Assembly (NCBI GenBank): GCA_018136815.1
Contig: CM030940.1
Span: 3,404,601 to 3,468,600 of the forward strand
From: Isochrysis galbana
Lineage: Eukaryota; Haptophyta; Isochrysidales; Isochrysidaceae
Direction of reading: 5' to 3'
Length of the DNA: 64,000 bases
Position 1 is the first letter of the stretch; each line of letters starts with the position of its first letter. Shown one piece after another: positions 51,961 through 62,662 of the stretch. Made by a program: the position numbers and the translations under genes. The notes below the pieces were generated by a model. The model was not told where the DNA came from. It did not search any database and saw only the letters and a list, made by a program, of their open reading frames with translations.

Positions 51961-53955
51961 TCACAGCTTCCCAACAACAGCACTCACGATGGACTGCCGA
52001 TGACCCATCTTCTTTATGCCCATCTCCTTAAGAGCATCCATGAGCTCCTTCTCGCCGTCGGCACGTGAGACGATGTCCTCAAGCAGTTCGATCGACGTCA
52101 TCTCCTCTTCCTCGAAGGCTTGAGCATATTGCGAGAGGCTTAGATCGGCAAGCATGGCAGCCGCATCCCCCCATCGTTCGGATGCGCGTGGACGTTGCGG
52201 CAATGCCGCAGCTGCGACCGGCCGAGAGGCTGCCAACGCGGCGGCTGCCGGTAGCGCAGGAGACTTTGCAACAGTAGACTCGTCCCCACCATACAGCGAA
52301 CGAATGCTTGCCTGCAACTCAAAGTAGACTTCGTTCGCTGTTGCCTCATCGCCAAGAACAATGACGGAGCGCGCACGGACAGAGTCGGGCAACGCCGAAC
52401 GGTGAGAGGTCAACGTCTCAATCAGCCGAGAGGAGTCGAGACTGGAGATATGGACTTCGCGCGTACTCAGCTGTAGATTGCCGCCGCTCACGAGCTCACT
52501 AATTATGTCGAGCATTTCACGATACGCGTCCACGCCATTTTCATCGACCCATTGAGCCATGCTGAAGCCATGCAGTGAGATCTGTTGGTACATGAGAAGT
52601 GAGGGTGTGATGATCGGGACGCTGCCGCTCTGCAGGGAGTACATGACGAGCTGACCGCCTGGTCGGAGTGCTACCGACATTCGCTTGCCCGCTTCCCCAC
52701 CTAGGGCGTCAATGGCGAGCCGCGGCATCATCTGGCCGAGCGCCTCGATGAATTCGCCGAGCTTGCCGTTGTCGCGCAACACATGTGACGCGCCAAGCTC
52801 TGTGAGGTGCGCCTTGACCTTGTCGAACGACGCGTCGTCGGGGACGAGATTAATTGAGCGAATCTTCAGCATTCGACAGAGCTGCACTACGGCCTGCCCC
52901 ACGGGTAAGTCCGCAGCATTCTGTATAATGGTGTCGCCTGGGCGAAGGCCGCCGTAGTCCTCGAGTAGCCGGTACGCCGTGCACAGAGCGCGGGAGCACG
53001 CCAAGTAAGAGACGGGCATCAGGTGTGTGGGCACTTTGACGAGCATGGATGAGTCGACAACGCACATTGTCGACCAGCATCCGACCGGCTTCCGCCGCGC
53101 CTCGGGGCGCATCACTACCCAATCTTTGACTTCAAAAGCATGCTCCTTGAGCAAGGGCACGTTCTTGGCCGTTGCGATGATGATGCCAACACCCTCAACA
53201 CCAGCCGTGGCCGGGAGTGGCACATCTTCCCACTTATTGTTCAGTCGGTTGAAGGGCGGGAAATTGTTGAGCACCGTCAACGGGGTCTGGACGCGCAGAA
53301 CATCCTCGTCCGTAACGCACGCGGCCAGCATATGGACGAGCACCTCTCCGTGGCCGAGTTTGTCGGGCAGAGCGCATTCTTTGTCAACGTACAACACCTC
53401 CTCGGCGGGACCGTGGGCGTCGAAGCGGACTGCGGTGGCTTGAAGGGGGGGCAGCGGCTGAGACGTCGACTCGGTCGCCTCAATGTTGCCGTAACGACCC
53501 ATGCGCAGGAGGTCATCTGCATTGTACAACTGGTGCTTGCCCAGGCCCTTCTGATTACGCATCCAGGCCTCAAAACCCTGCGCGTGTGAGAGGTCGAATC
53601 CAGAGGTAGCAAGCGCCCCCTTGCCCTCCTCATTCTTAACTTCGGCCATTTGCTTCGAGATGCTCAGCCCGCCCTTCTTATCAGCCTCCTCGCCCTTCAC
53701 GGCGAAGGATTGACCAAATTGCCTTTCCGCCCCGCCCGAGCCGTCTTGCTTCGTTCGGTCGTAGACTGCGCGCCGCTGAGGTTCACTCAGTGTGTCATAG
53801 GCGTGCTGGATTGCCGCCCATACTGCTGCCTCGCCGCCTCTGTCGGGGTGGTGAACCATCGCGCTCTCGCGATAAGCGTTGCGAATTTCATCGGCAGTGG
53901 CGGAGCTGTTCAGCCCGAGCAGCGCGTACAGGTCGCGTCCATCCATTGTTGGCAC
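51961..53955 (-). CDS. J-domain / MECR-type enoyl reductase / SAM-domain fusion protein
   Basis: 664 residues, one uninterrupted exon. J domain at about 7-70 with the HPD motif at 36-38 (SAMVHHPDRGGEA), which would call Hsp70. A charged linker (71-170) follows. Residues 172-555 resemble the quinone-oxidoreductase/MECR branch of medium-chain reductases: VLVHMLAACVTDEDVLRVQT, PATAGVEGVGIIIATAKNVP, then LEDYGGLRPGDTIIQNAADL with PVGQAVVQLC, and INLVPDD at the nucleotide fold. An Ala/Pro linker leads to a SAM domain at 597-662 (MLADLSLSQYAQAFEEEEMT, ALKEMGIKKMGHRQSIVSAV). MECR proteins reduce enoyl-thioesters in mitochondrial fatty-acid synthesis, but the usual catalytic tyrosine region is not obvious here. 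No clear targeting peptide. Partner and location are unknown; the single frame argues against an artefact. Confidence 0.85.
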   Translation of the reverse strand: MPTMDGRDLYALLGLNSSATADEIRNAYRESAMVHHPDRGGEAAVWAAIQHAYDTLSEPQRRAVYDRTKQDGSGGAERQFGQSFAVKGEEADKKGGLSISKQMAEVKNEEGKGALATSGFDLSHAQGFEAWMRNQKGLGKHQLYNADDLLRMGRYGNIEATESTSQPLPPLQATAVRFDAHGPAEEVLYVDKECALPDKLGHGEVLVHMLAACVTDEDVLRVQTPLTVLNNFPPFNRLNNKWEDVPLPATAGVEGVGIIIATAKNVPLLKEHAFEVKDWVVMRPEARRKPVGCWSTMCVVDSSMLVKVPTHLMPVSYLACSRALCTAYRLLEDYGGLRPGDTIIQNAADLPVGQAVVQLCRMLKIRSINLVPDDASFDKVKAHLTELGASHVLRDNGKLGEFIEALGQMMPRLAIDALGGEAGKRMSVALRPGGQLVMYSLQSGSVPIITPSLLMYQQISLHGFSMAQWVDENGVDAYREMLDIISELVSGGNLQLSTREVHISSLDSSRLIETLTSHRSALPDSVRARSVIVLGDEATANEVYFELQASIRSLYGGDESTVAKSPALPAAAALAASRPVAAAALPQRPRASERWGDAAAMLADLSLSQYAQAFEEEEMTSIELLEDIVSRADGEKELMDALKEMGIKKMGHRQSIVSAVVGKL

Positions 53956-55092
53956 AGTGGGAGGAGAGGAGATAGTGGAGGAGGAGGAGGAGGAGGGAGG
54001 CAGGAGGAGGAGGAGAAGGAGAGAACGGAAGGCTGTGTGAGAGGGTGGATGGGTGAGAAGGTTAGAAGAGGTGGGTGGAAGGGGAGGGGAGGGAAGGGGT
54101 TGGGGCTGCGGGGCGGGGCGCCTCTCGGCGACGATTTAGGACCACAAGAGCCGGGGCGCGAGGGGGGGGGGGGAGGGGACCCCCCCCCCCCCCCCCCCTC
54201 CCGCCTCCACGCTCCGTCGCCCCCCCCCTCTTCCCTGTAGAGGGGTCAGTTCTCTTGTACAATCGCCCGTAAGATGTTGAATAGTAGTCTAGACGTCTAT
54301 GTAGACGCTAGCGCTTCGCAACCGACCTTCTCAGTATTCCATGAGTCTAGAGGCTAGCGCTACGCAACCTACAGCGCTTCGCAGCCATCACCCGCCTACA
54401 CAGCTATCGTTAAACCGATAGGGTCATAGGTCGCATGGAGCGCGCGCTGCTTTGGTCTTTGGTCTTTGGCTTTGGTCGCGTTCCAATATATGATGATTAT
54501 GGGACAGACTCAGACTCGGTTGACGGTTGAGCGTTGAGTCATCAAATATCCATGGTTAATTTATAATTTTTATTTTAATATATAGACGAGGTACTTACAT
54601 TTAAAAATTCAAAGCAACTTAAACACTAGCACTAGTGCAACGCTTCGACGCTTCGTCTTCTCATATAGATATAGTTAGTTAGTATCATCGTTTGGCTCCG
54701 ACCAGAGTTTCGAGAATGTTTTTTCGAAATGAGGGGGGCCAATCGCAATCAAAACTTTTTACCGAAATAAAGGTCGATATGGCGCTGACGAAGCGAAATA
54801 ACCCCCCCCCTAGCCCGCTCCCCCCCCCCCCCCCCCGCTACTTAAAGCCCAACTAGGCACCAATACGCCGCGCCGTGTGGGGGGTCGCGCACAAGGGGAC
54901 GGGCTACGCCGTGCTCGGCGTGGGCGTCTACCAGGTTTTCTCGGGACGATCCCTCATGCCGAGCTAAGGCGACGCCGCGACGCCATTCTCGTCGCGTACG
55001 TGGTGCTACTGGGCCTCTCCTTCGGGGTACTCGCGGGGGGGCTCATGGTAGGGTGAGACTTCCCGCGGGAGGGGAAGAAACCGGAGGGAAAG
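53956..55092. other. Gene-free stretch with homopolymer and hairpin blocks
   Basis: 53965-54100 is G/A-rich (gagga repeats) upstream of the J/MECR/SAM gene; it would be a pyrimidine tract on that gene's strand. Long G and C runs at 54162-54200 and 54810-54837. 54275-54390 holds repeated tctaga and gctagcgctwcgcaacc units. 54500-54650 is AT-rich. No gene recognised. Confidence 0.5.
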
Positions 55093-55485
55093 GAGACCAA
55101 ATGAAGGCAAGCCGCCTGGATAGGGATAGGATACGATAATAGGTGCGTACGCGTACGTCGTCACTATTTTGTCTATCTTGTCCGCTAACTTCCGCCAGAA
55201 GCATTTCATAGCTTGCGGTCCTCCCAGAGGCATGCCTAGGATAGTGGAGCGCTCGCTGCTTTTCAGCCATTTGTACTTTCTTTCTTCTGAAATCCGGCGG
55301 CGGGACCGGGACCGGTCTCGATTTGAAGTTGACAAGTTGAGCTCTTCGGCCCTTTGCGACTTTAGCGTCTTTTGTCAGTATTTGGTTACGTTTTGTTGTG
55401 GGGGCCCAAGGGGGGGACCTTGGCCTAATGGGCCCCGGATATGTGCTTGTTGGGTGTATGGAGCTTTCTGCCGAAAAATTAATTA
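55093..55485 (-). mobile_element. L1-like LINE ORF2 fragment
   Basis: Minus translation gives SEERKYKWLKSSERSTILGM, PLGGPQAMKCFWRKLADKID, matching the post-RT region of the LINE at 12430-13230 (KWLKSKEYATILGVPLGDQK, FWKKLADKI). It stops at a copy of the 25-bp motif at 55093-55117. Broken, without RT. Confidence 0.75.
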
Positions 55486-56163
55486 ACTTCTTAATAGTCT
55501 CACCGCACACGCGGCCGTGGACCCTCTACTTTCTACTCACGCAGCAAACCTTTCTACACCCCCTCTCTCCCGGCCCTTTCCCCCCCGCCATCAGGCGACT
55601 CCCCCCGTGCACTACTAGGGGGATAGGGGAAAAGGGCTTAGATATGGTCGGTGGCCCGCGCCCCCCCCCGGTGATCCGTTCCCCCCTTCCTCCTATGCCT
55701 ACCGGGCTGGCGGCGTCCTCAGTCCCGACTTCTCCTGTAAACAGGTGCGGGACTTACATATTTTCCGGTGAGCGGAGCCCTCGCTCCGCCCACCCCCTTC
55801 TCCGCGCTCTCTCTCCCCTCTCCTGCAGGCACGCGCGATGGCGCGCCTGCGACAGGCCTGCAGCTGCCCCTGGCGACCCCTGGAGGCTCCTGGAGGCCAG
55901 CTCAGGGGGCAGAGGAGGCTGGGGCTGGGCCCTGGTCTCCCCTGCCTTTCCCTCGCTGGCGCTCCTGGGCCTCAGGGGCCCCCACTCTGCACCTGTCTGC
56001 CTGTCGAACAGGGGGGGAGGGGGGGTTGGAGCGATGGGCTGGCCACGAGGGGCCAGGACGCGCGAATCAGGCGAACCTGTCAGGGAGAGAGTGGGTCAGC
56101 ATGGCAGTGTGCTCCTGGCAAGCCATCAGGCATGCCAGGAGAGTGGGTGGTTCCTCCCCGAGA
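55486..56163 (-). mobile_element. 5'-truncated copy of the 742-bp LINE derivative
   Basis: Highly similar to 41726-42400 throughout (ctactttctactcacg, ccatcaggcgactccccccg, gtaaacaggtgcgggactta). The 3' terminus (cttaatagtctcacc in reverse) is at 55491; the 5' hairpin is missing, with truncation at about 56163. No target duplication found. Confidence 0.85.
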
Positions 56164-56735
56164 TGTGAGATGTGAGACGGTCATTTTCTTGCCTCTAAAT
56201 CTTAAAAAACAAAAAACTCTGTTTGATGTTTGACCGCCCTGCGCGTATGTGCGCACCTAAAATGTCACTGTGAATCACCCTCTAAAGCATTTCGAATGGG
56301 AATCACATGTCGGCGAGGGGAATCACATGGGGCAACTTCCATCCAGTGGGAACGGCTTCCAGATGTTTTAGGGTCGAATTTTATTTTAATCCATCGAAAA
56401 GCGTCTTGTCCAAGAAGCGCCTGTGCCTCTACTTTCTACTTTAGTAGTATATTTTTGTATGCATGCTCCGAAGAGAGCGAGAAGGGGGTGAAGCTGGGGG
56501 GGAGGATAGAGAGAGAGGAAGGGAGAGAGAGAGAGGAGAGAGAGAGAGACACAGAGAGAGAGGGAGGGAGGGAGAGAGAAAGGTAGGAAGGGAGAGACTC
56601 TGGAGAGAGAGAGAGAGAGAGAGAGGGAGCCCGCGCGCGCGATAGCCCTCTCCCCTCCCTCCCTCCCGCCTCTCCTTCCGCCCTCCCAACGCCCCCTCTT
56701 TACCCCCACCCCACCGCACATCATCCCACCCCCCC
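56164..56735. other. Upstream region of the HECT ligase gene
   Basis: 56470-56640 is a GA-rich tract (gagagaga units), followed by a CT/C-rich stretch (56646-56735) up to the start codon. A short piece (tgtttgaccgccct at 56228-56241) belongs to the 362-520/28453-28615 repeat. No gene. Confidence 0.5.
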
Positions 56736-59220
56736 ATGTTAGAGGACGCGCCGATGGGCGACGCAGAGGAGGAGGAGCGGCGGCGCGGCTCCGCGCTCGT
56801 GAAGCGCTACTTTGAGCAGCTGACGGGCGGCTGCGGACGGCCAGGCTGCCCCAACAGAGAGTGCCGCAGCTGCTCTGACGGTCGAGGGGCGCTCGAGCCG
56901 ACCAAGGCTGCACTCCTTAGCCTTGAGCTTGCACAACGCGGGCCGAAAGAGCTGTGCGACGAGATGCCACCTTTCCTACACCACCTCTACCTCCGGCAAC
57001 TCGTTCAGCATGCGAAGCAAAGTGGAGATACAGCGCAGCTCGAGAAGGAGATCGGCGCGGTCTTCGGACGCTCCGACGCGCTCAACCGCTCCTTTCTGGC
57101 GAGCGAGGCAAAGATAAAGGAGGTTCGCAGGCCGTATACGCGACCGCACAAGTTTGGCCCCCCTGACAGCGTGAGATTTACGTCAGCCGTCTGAACATGC
57201 ACCTCCTTGGTCACAGAATGCGGCGAAGCTTGGCCTAGACGTCTCGGAGCTGGGGCGCGTCGACGCAGAGGAGCTCGCGGAGGCGTACCAGCTGATTCTC
57301 GGGCTGGAGAATCGCGAGGTAGTGGATGTGTTAATGAATGCGACGGAAAGTCTGCTTTGCAAGATGCAGATTGCACAGATTGCGCACACAGACTTGATAG
57401 AGGAGGGGCCAGCGTTGCAGCAGTTCTTCGTACTGCTGGCCAACCCGCTCCTACTCGAGCCACAGTACCACAAACAGACGCTACTGCCGCTGCTGTCGCT
57501 CCTCTCGAGCATTCCCTCCAGCTGCGGCGCGCTGCTGACGCGCTGGTGGTCGCACGTCCCTGTGACAGTACTCCAACGCCTAGTGGCCGTCGTGCACCAG
57601 TTCATCACTGTGCGCCTCTTCTACACGCAGCGCATCGACGAGGCGGTGATCGCCAGCACTCGAGTGCTTGGGCTGCTGTATGACGCCAACGAGGCAGCGC
57701 TCGTTGGTGGCTGGCGCAAGGGCGCCGAAGCGACAGCGCTGGACTATACGGTGTTTTACAACGATGCCGTGAACCAAGAGGTGAACCTAAAAGAGGACTA
57801 CAGGCGGTGGAAGTCCGATAGGAACGAATTTTCTTTCTGCCGACACCCGTACGTACTAGATCCGGCGTCCAAGTCGCGAGTGCTCATGTACGACGCCACA
57901 GCGCAGATGACGCAGGAATTCGAGGGGGCCATCTTGCGCTCGCTCTTTGGGGGAGTCATCTCGCCATATCTGGTGCTGAAGGTGAGGCGATCGCACCTCA
58001 TCCAGGATACGCTACTACGAGTCTCGCGGCAGCATCAAGATTTAAAGAAGCCGCTCAAAGTCCAGTTCGTTGGCGAGGACGGCATCGACGAAGGAGGGGT
58101 GCAAAAGGAGTTCTTCCAGCTCATCATGGCGCAGATCTTTGATGTAAGTTACGGGATGTTCACGTATGATGAGGACCGGCGCGTGTTTTGGTTCAACCGC
58201 GCCTCATTCGAGTCGCACCGCGAATTTGAGCTCATCGGTGCGTCGTCGCCGTCCGCCACGTGAGCTTGATGGCGTGTGACCCCGCGGCGTGCGCTCGCAC
58301 TTGCCCTCCTCGCTCATCTCCCTTCTCACCCCTACTCCTTGCCTCTCGAGTGAAGGGGTACTACTAGGCGTGGCCATCTACAATGGTGTGATACTGGACG
58401 TACGCTTTCCCCACGTCGTTTACAAGAAGCTCATGCGGGACACCCTCTCACTGGCTGACGTGAAGATGGCGTTCCCAGACATTGGCCACAGCTTGCAGCA
58501 GCTCCTGGACTTTGAGCCGGCCTCACAGGTGGAAGACACCTTTGGTTTGTGCATGCAGCTGACGTACGAAGAATTCGGGCAGAAGTTGACGCATGACCTC
58601 ATGCCCAACGGAGGTGAAGTTTCGGTGACACAGCACAACCGGGAGGAATATGTGCGGCTATACACCCAGTACTTGCTGACCGACTCCATCGCGCCACAGT
58701 TCGACGCCTTCTTGCGCGGCTTCGAAACGGTATGCGGTGGTGAGTGCTTGCAACTCTTCCGATGGGAGGAGCTCGAGTTGCTCATCTGTGGGTCGCCAGA
58801 CTTGGATTTTGAGGTGAGCCACGCGTTCGCGCCCGTCACTCTCCAGCAAGACACGGAGCCCACCTCCAGCCCACTCCACCTTGCGGCCTTTTCTAGGCAC
58901 TCGAGCGTGTGGCCCAGTACGATGATGGGTACTCTCGCGAGCATCCTTCCATCATGCTACTGTGGGAGGCCATCCATGAGCTACCCCTCGAATTGAAGAA
59001 AAAGTTCCTGTTCTTCACCACGGGTTCGGATCGCGTTCCGATCAAGGGGCTAGGCAATCTCAACTTTGTCATTTCACGGAATGGCACGGACGAGGAGCGC
59101 TTGCCATCGGCGCACACATGCTTCAACCACTTGTTGCTGCCGGAGTACAAAACAAAGGAAAAGCTAAAAGCTCAGCTCCTCAAGGCTATTTCCGACACTG
59201 AGGGTTTCCACATCATATAG
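56736..59220 (+). CDS. UBE3A-type HECT E3 ubiquitin ligase
   Basis: Four exons: 56736-57170, 57217-58237, 58356-58813 and 58897-59220, 745 residues. Introns of 46, 118 and 83 bp have GT...AG ends (GTGAGA/TCACAG, GTGCGT/TGAAG, GTGAGC/TTCTAG) and phases 0, 1 and 0. An AZUL zinc finger lies near residues 20-60 (KRYFEQLTGGCGRPGCPNRE, CRSC), the mark of UBE3A/E6AP. The HECT domain starts near LKKPLKVQFVGEDGIDEGGV, with FELIG / GVLLGVAIYNGVILDVRFP joined across intron 2 and LDFE / ALERVAQYDDGY across intron 3. The catalytic cysteine is in LPSAHTCFNHLLLPEYKTKE. It would take ubiquitin from an E2 and pass it to substrates. Human UBE3A is about 850-875 residues; the shorter length is in the middle region. 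The frame is complete and splice joins reproduce the family consensus. Confidence 0.92.
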
Positions 59221-59640
59221 CCGCTGCTTTTGCCAAGGCCTGATCGCAAGGGCTGCCAAACTAGGACAAATAGACCATACATACTGCAGAAGGATGAGCA
59301 GCTTGCATGCCGTGATGTGAGAGGGTCCTATGGTATCGTGCGCATCGGGCGTAGTGCTCATCTCTCGCGGTGACTGCGCGTGTGGTAGCAACTACTGCCG
59401 GCCGCAATGGAAACCCCACGTGGTGGGTGACTAGCCCGCTGCAAGCTTTGGTATTATGTCGCGCATCAGCGTAGGTGTTTGAGCTTTTGTAGCAGACGTA
59501 GCAGCATCGCACCACCGCGTGTGTCAGCCCTTTCCGCGCACTAGGCCGCGCAAGCTTGTGCGGACCACCACCACCACCTTTCGTCAACTTTCAAAGATGT
59601 TGCGCTTTCAGGCGGCTTGCCTTCATCCGGTACCACAGCA
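59221..59640. other. 3' flank of the HECT gene
   Basis: No gene recognised. A copy of the 25-bp dispersed motif lies at 59610-59634 on the minus strand, immediately before a LINE 5' end. Confidence 0.5.
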
Positions 59641-60390
59641 CTTATCTTATGATTGGTCGCCATGGAGGGGGGCCTCGCGCCCCCCCCACTCTCTGAACTC
59701 TCCTCCTGGGGGGCGAGAACCATCCACCCCCTGCGCTGCCTCTTGGCATGCAGGGGAGACTCACTCAGACTGCCCAGACTCTTCCAGAGAGCTGGGCACA
59801 GATCGCACGCCCTGGCCCGCGCTGGCCGGCTTGTCGCTCTGACCAACCCCTCCTCCCCCTGGGCCCCCCTGATCAGGACCCCCCAGCCAGCTCCAGTCGA
59901 CCGGCAGGGGCACGAGAGCCAACGAGGGAGAGGCAGGAGGGGCAAGCAAGGGCCATGCCGCCCCAGCCTCACCTGCCCCCTGAGCTGTGCTCCCAGGCCC
60001 CTGCAGGCCTCCTGGGGACCTGAAGAGGGGCCGCAGGCGCGCGCCATGGGCCCCCGCCGCAGGGAAGAGAGGAGGAAGAGGGAAGAGGGAGGGGAGGGGG
60101 GAGCGGCAGCTCTCCCCTCCGGCGTTTACGTGTCTTCTCGCCCCGTTTGGGTAAGAGAAGACGGGGGCACCTGTTGTATTCCTGCCCATCTGAAGGCTGT
60201 AGGCATGAATATTCGTGTAAGGTACGCGCTCACAATTACAATTGAACAGTTCCCCGTGTTACCACTGACGCACAAGACACACATACAGCACCAGAACCAG
60301 GAGGGAAGGGCCGCGGCTCGCCGCGGCCACTCGCCTCGGCGAGAGAGATTAGCGCTTCTGGGCTACTTTTCACGAGTGCCCCCCCCCCCC
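59638..60390 (+). mobile_element. LINE-family copy, split by a solo-LTR-like insert
   Basis: Closely similar to 8044-8680: the hairpin actt/atc-ttat-gattggt at 59638-59657, TCGCCATGGAGG and the same stem-loops. It is interrupted by a 116-bp insert (60172-60287) and ends at a C20 run (60379-60398), where it meets a Gypsy fossil. No coding capacity. Confidence 0.82.
60167..60292. mobile_element. Solo-LTR-like insertion, 116 bp, 5-bp target duplication
   Basis: The sequence 60172-60287 begins TGTTGTATTCC and ends CACACATACA, and is flanked by gcacc at 60167-60171 and 60288-60292. The empty site is visible in the related LINE copy at 8570-8580 (gggggcaccaggacc). TG...CA ends with a 5-bp duplication fit a solo LTR of a very small LTR element. 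The parent family is not seen in the window. Exact duplication suggests a young insertion. Confidence 0.7.
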
Positions 60391-60399
60391 CCCCCCGGA

Positions 60400-61545
60400 T
60401 TTCTCTTTCGTCATACGTTCATGGTGATTGAAGGCAACCCGATGCTGCTGCTTGGGAACGACTTCTTAGCCACGCACGCCGCTTCGATTCAGCTCGCCTC
60501 CGACAGCGCGGACGGCTCTATCACCCTCGGTGCTCCATCCACGGTGGCTCCTCTTGAGGTTAATGGCAGTCCAAGCCCCGACGCTCCGCCGATCTTTCGC
60601 GTCTCGACGTCACCGATAGCGGTGGTCCCTGTCAGCATGACTTGTGCACAGGTCTGTCCGACCTCCGCGAACCCAATACCCAATCACGACTGACTTCTTC
60701 CGAGGGCCGCAGGCCACCAAAAACGACAACCAGCTAGTCTCCTAGCCTCTCTTCAGCACGGCCGATGAGTTTGCCGCCAAAGCGCCGGCGTCTTGTGGCT
60801 CCGAGTACCTCCTATATACCCACGACCCTATCACGATCCCGGCCTATCATAGGGCAACGTTTCACGTCCGAATTCCGCTAGCTCTTCGAGAACACGAAGA
60901 CTGCGCCATGCTCGTGGACCGACTCCCTACGCGTGAATCGATCGATAGCTCTCCTCTCGTCATTCCTCAAGTAGAGAGGCCGAACTCCGACCACACCATC
61001 GCGATTACGGTGGTCAACACTGACCCCAAACCTCTACACCTTCCGTCGTTCCATCCTGTAGCTTCGCTACAGGTTCGATTCAAAATTCACGCTGGAACAT
61101 ATCGCCGCGTCGGGGACGTTAACTCGCCGGATGTGATTGAGTCGCTCGACGAGGACCAGCGTAAGCTCCTCGAGGCAGCCAAGATCGACCCCGAAGGCCG
61201 TCTCTCGATGCCCCAACGTGAACAAGTTCGTCGTCTACTGGCCCGACGTATCGCTGCTTTCGCAATTGACAATTGACCCGACCAACCCGAATCACACTCA
61301 CGTGATGGAGGTAGAGCTACCGCTCAACCCCGGAGCCGAAGCTCACCGCCACGCACCGTCTAGAGTTGGACGAGAGGGTGAGAAGATCATAGAGGACGAA
61401 GTTTGCAAGATGGAGTCCGCGGGCATCATTAGGAAATCAAATTCGTCGTGGGCCTCTCGAGTCGTGCTAGTCACTAAGAAGGATAGCTCCGTACGTTTCT
61501 GCGTAGATTATCGCGACGTCAACTCCAAGCTTCGTCTAGGGGCAC
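60400..61545 (+). mobile_element. Ty3/Gypsy-type pol fossil
   Basis: Translations show a retropepsin-like end (GNPMLLLGNDFLATHAASIQ), a linker, then the start of reverse transcriptase (DEVCKMESAGIIRKSNSSWA, VVLVTKKDSSVRFCVDYRDV). The rest of RT, RNase H, integrase and both LTRs are missing; the piece is broken, with several breaks. It meets a mariner transposase sharply at about 61545. Probably a different copy from the fragment at 49000-49480. Confidence 0.82.
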
Positions 61546-62347
61546 GCGACAATGCAGAGAACCCGTGGGAGGAGCACATAGACCTAGACGAAAAATGGTT
61601 CTATGTGTACTCGCACTCAGGCAAGCTAAAGCTGCCGCCGGGCGTGGAGAAGCCCAAACAAAAATTGACGTCAAAGCGCTTCATTGGAAAGGTGATGCTA
61701 TTGTGCGCCATTGCTCGCCCCAACCCCCAATACAACTTTGACGGCCTTGTTGGTGCGTGGCGTGTCTGCGAGCAAGTGCCGGCGAAGCGCGGAGACAAGC
61801 GCACAGGGCTCAAGAAGGGCGAGCTGCGAACGGTCGACGTGGCCATGGACGCCGACAAGTTCGAGTCGATGATGCGCCAGCAGGTGATCCCCACCATCCG
61901 GGAGAAGCTCAAGGGCGCCAAGCGCATCACCATTCAGATGGACAACGCCACCACGCCACCCCGCACAAAAGCAAGAGCAAGGAGAAGGATGATACCATGG
62001 AGAACCGCCTTAAGGATGTGCTCCGGGCTCCGCGGCGCAACGGCAAGCAAGTAGGTCCAGAAATTGTGTTTTTGCGGCAAGTGCCTAATTCTCCTGACTC
62101 CTGACACAAACGCGTGTGACCTGGGATTCTTCAAATCGATCGACTCGCGACTTCCAAAGCGCCGTGACTTCAACTTAGATCGCTTCACCGAGCAGTGCCT
62201 CCAAGCGTTCCGCGAATATCCTCCGGAGAAATTGCATGCTTTGTTTGATACTAAGACACGTGTGTTGTTGTCCATTGTGGCGGCGGAAGGTCGGAATGAT
62301 TACGCCTTACCGCATCGCCGTGACACCGTCTCTGACAGTGAACAGTG
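61546..62347 (+). pseudogene. Mariner-type (Tc1/mariner) transposase, C-terminal part
   Basis: The catalytic DDE region is recognisable: HIDLDEKWFYVYSHSGKLKL (first D), KRFIGKVMLLCAIARPNPQY, RITIQMDNAT (second D) and NSPDS...NACDLGFFKSIDSR (third). The product would cut and paste DNA at TA sites. The frame changes just after MDNATTP (about 61955) and again at NSPDS (about 62100), so the gene is dead. The N-terminal paired-like helix-turn-helix part is missing: the coding sequence begins abruptly after a Gypsy fossil. Terminal repeats were not found. The stop is at 62346-62348. Confidence 0.82.
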
Positions 62348-62662
62348 AATAGAGTGCTTGTCTTCAAGATGTTCGTAGTAAGTCTAAATCGTCAGTAATA
62401 CACCAAACTAACTCACCATGTTAAGCCAGCATGTACCATCCCTACAGCCTAGCGCCTAAGTGGAATACCTTCCCAAGTCTGGGCGCCGCCATTGCTCCCC
62501 AAAGTCTCCCAGGCATCTGAGTTTTGGAACGGAGGTACTATTAAAAAGAGTAGTCTTTAGCAAATACGTGAGTTGTACGACTGCGGCAGTCCGTCCCTGC
62601 ATGCTCCCCACCCCTGCGCTTCGTTCCCCCACCGTCGTCGAGCTGAGCCGCACCCACAGGGA
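62348..62662. other. Spacer and 5' region of the DUF1475-like gene
   Basis: No gene recognised. The frame of the next gene is open from 62573, but the first 30 residues (MYDCGSPSLHAPHPCASFPH) are not family-like. Confidence 0.4.

Noticed and set aside
57207-57683. 158-residue frame inside the HECT gene
   Set aside because: Out of frame with the spliced, conserved HECT product.
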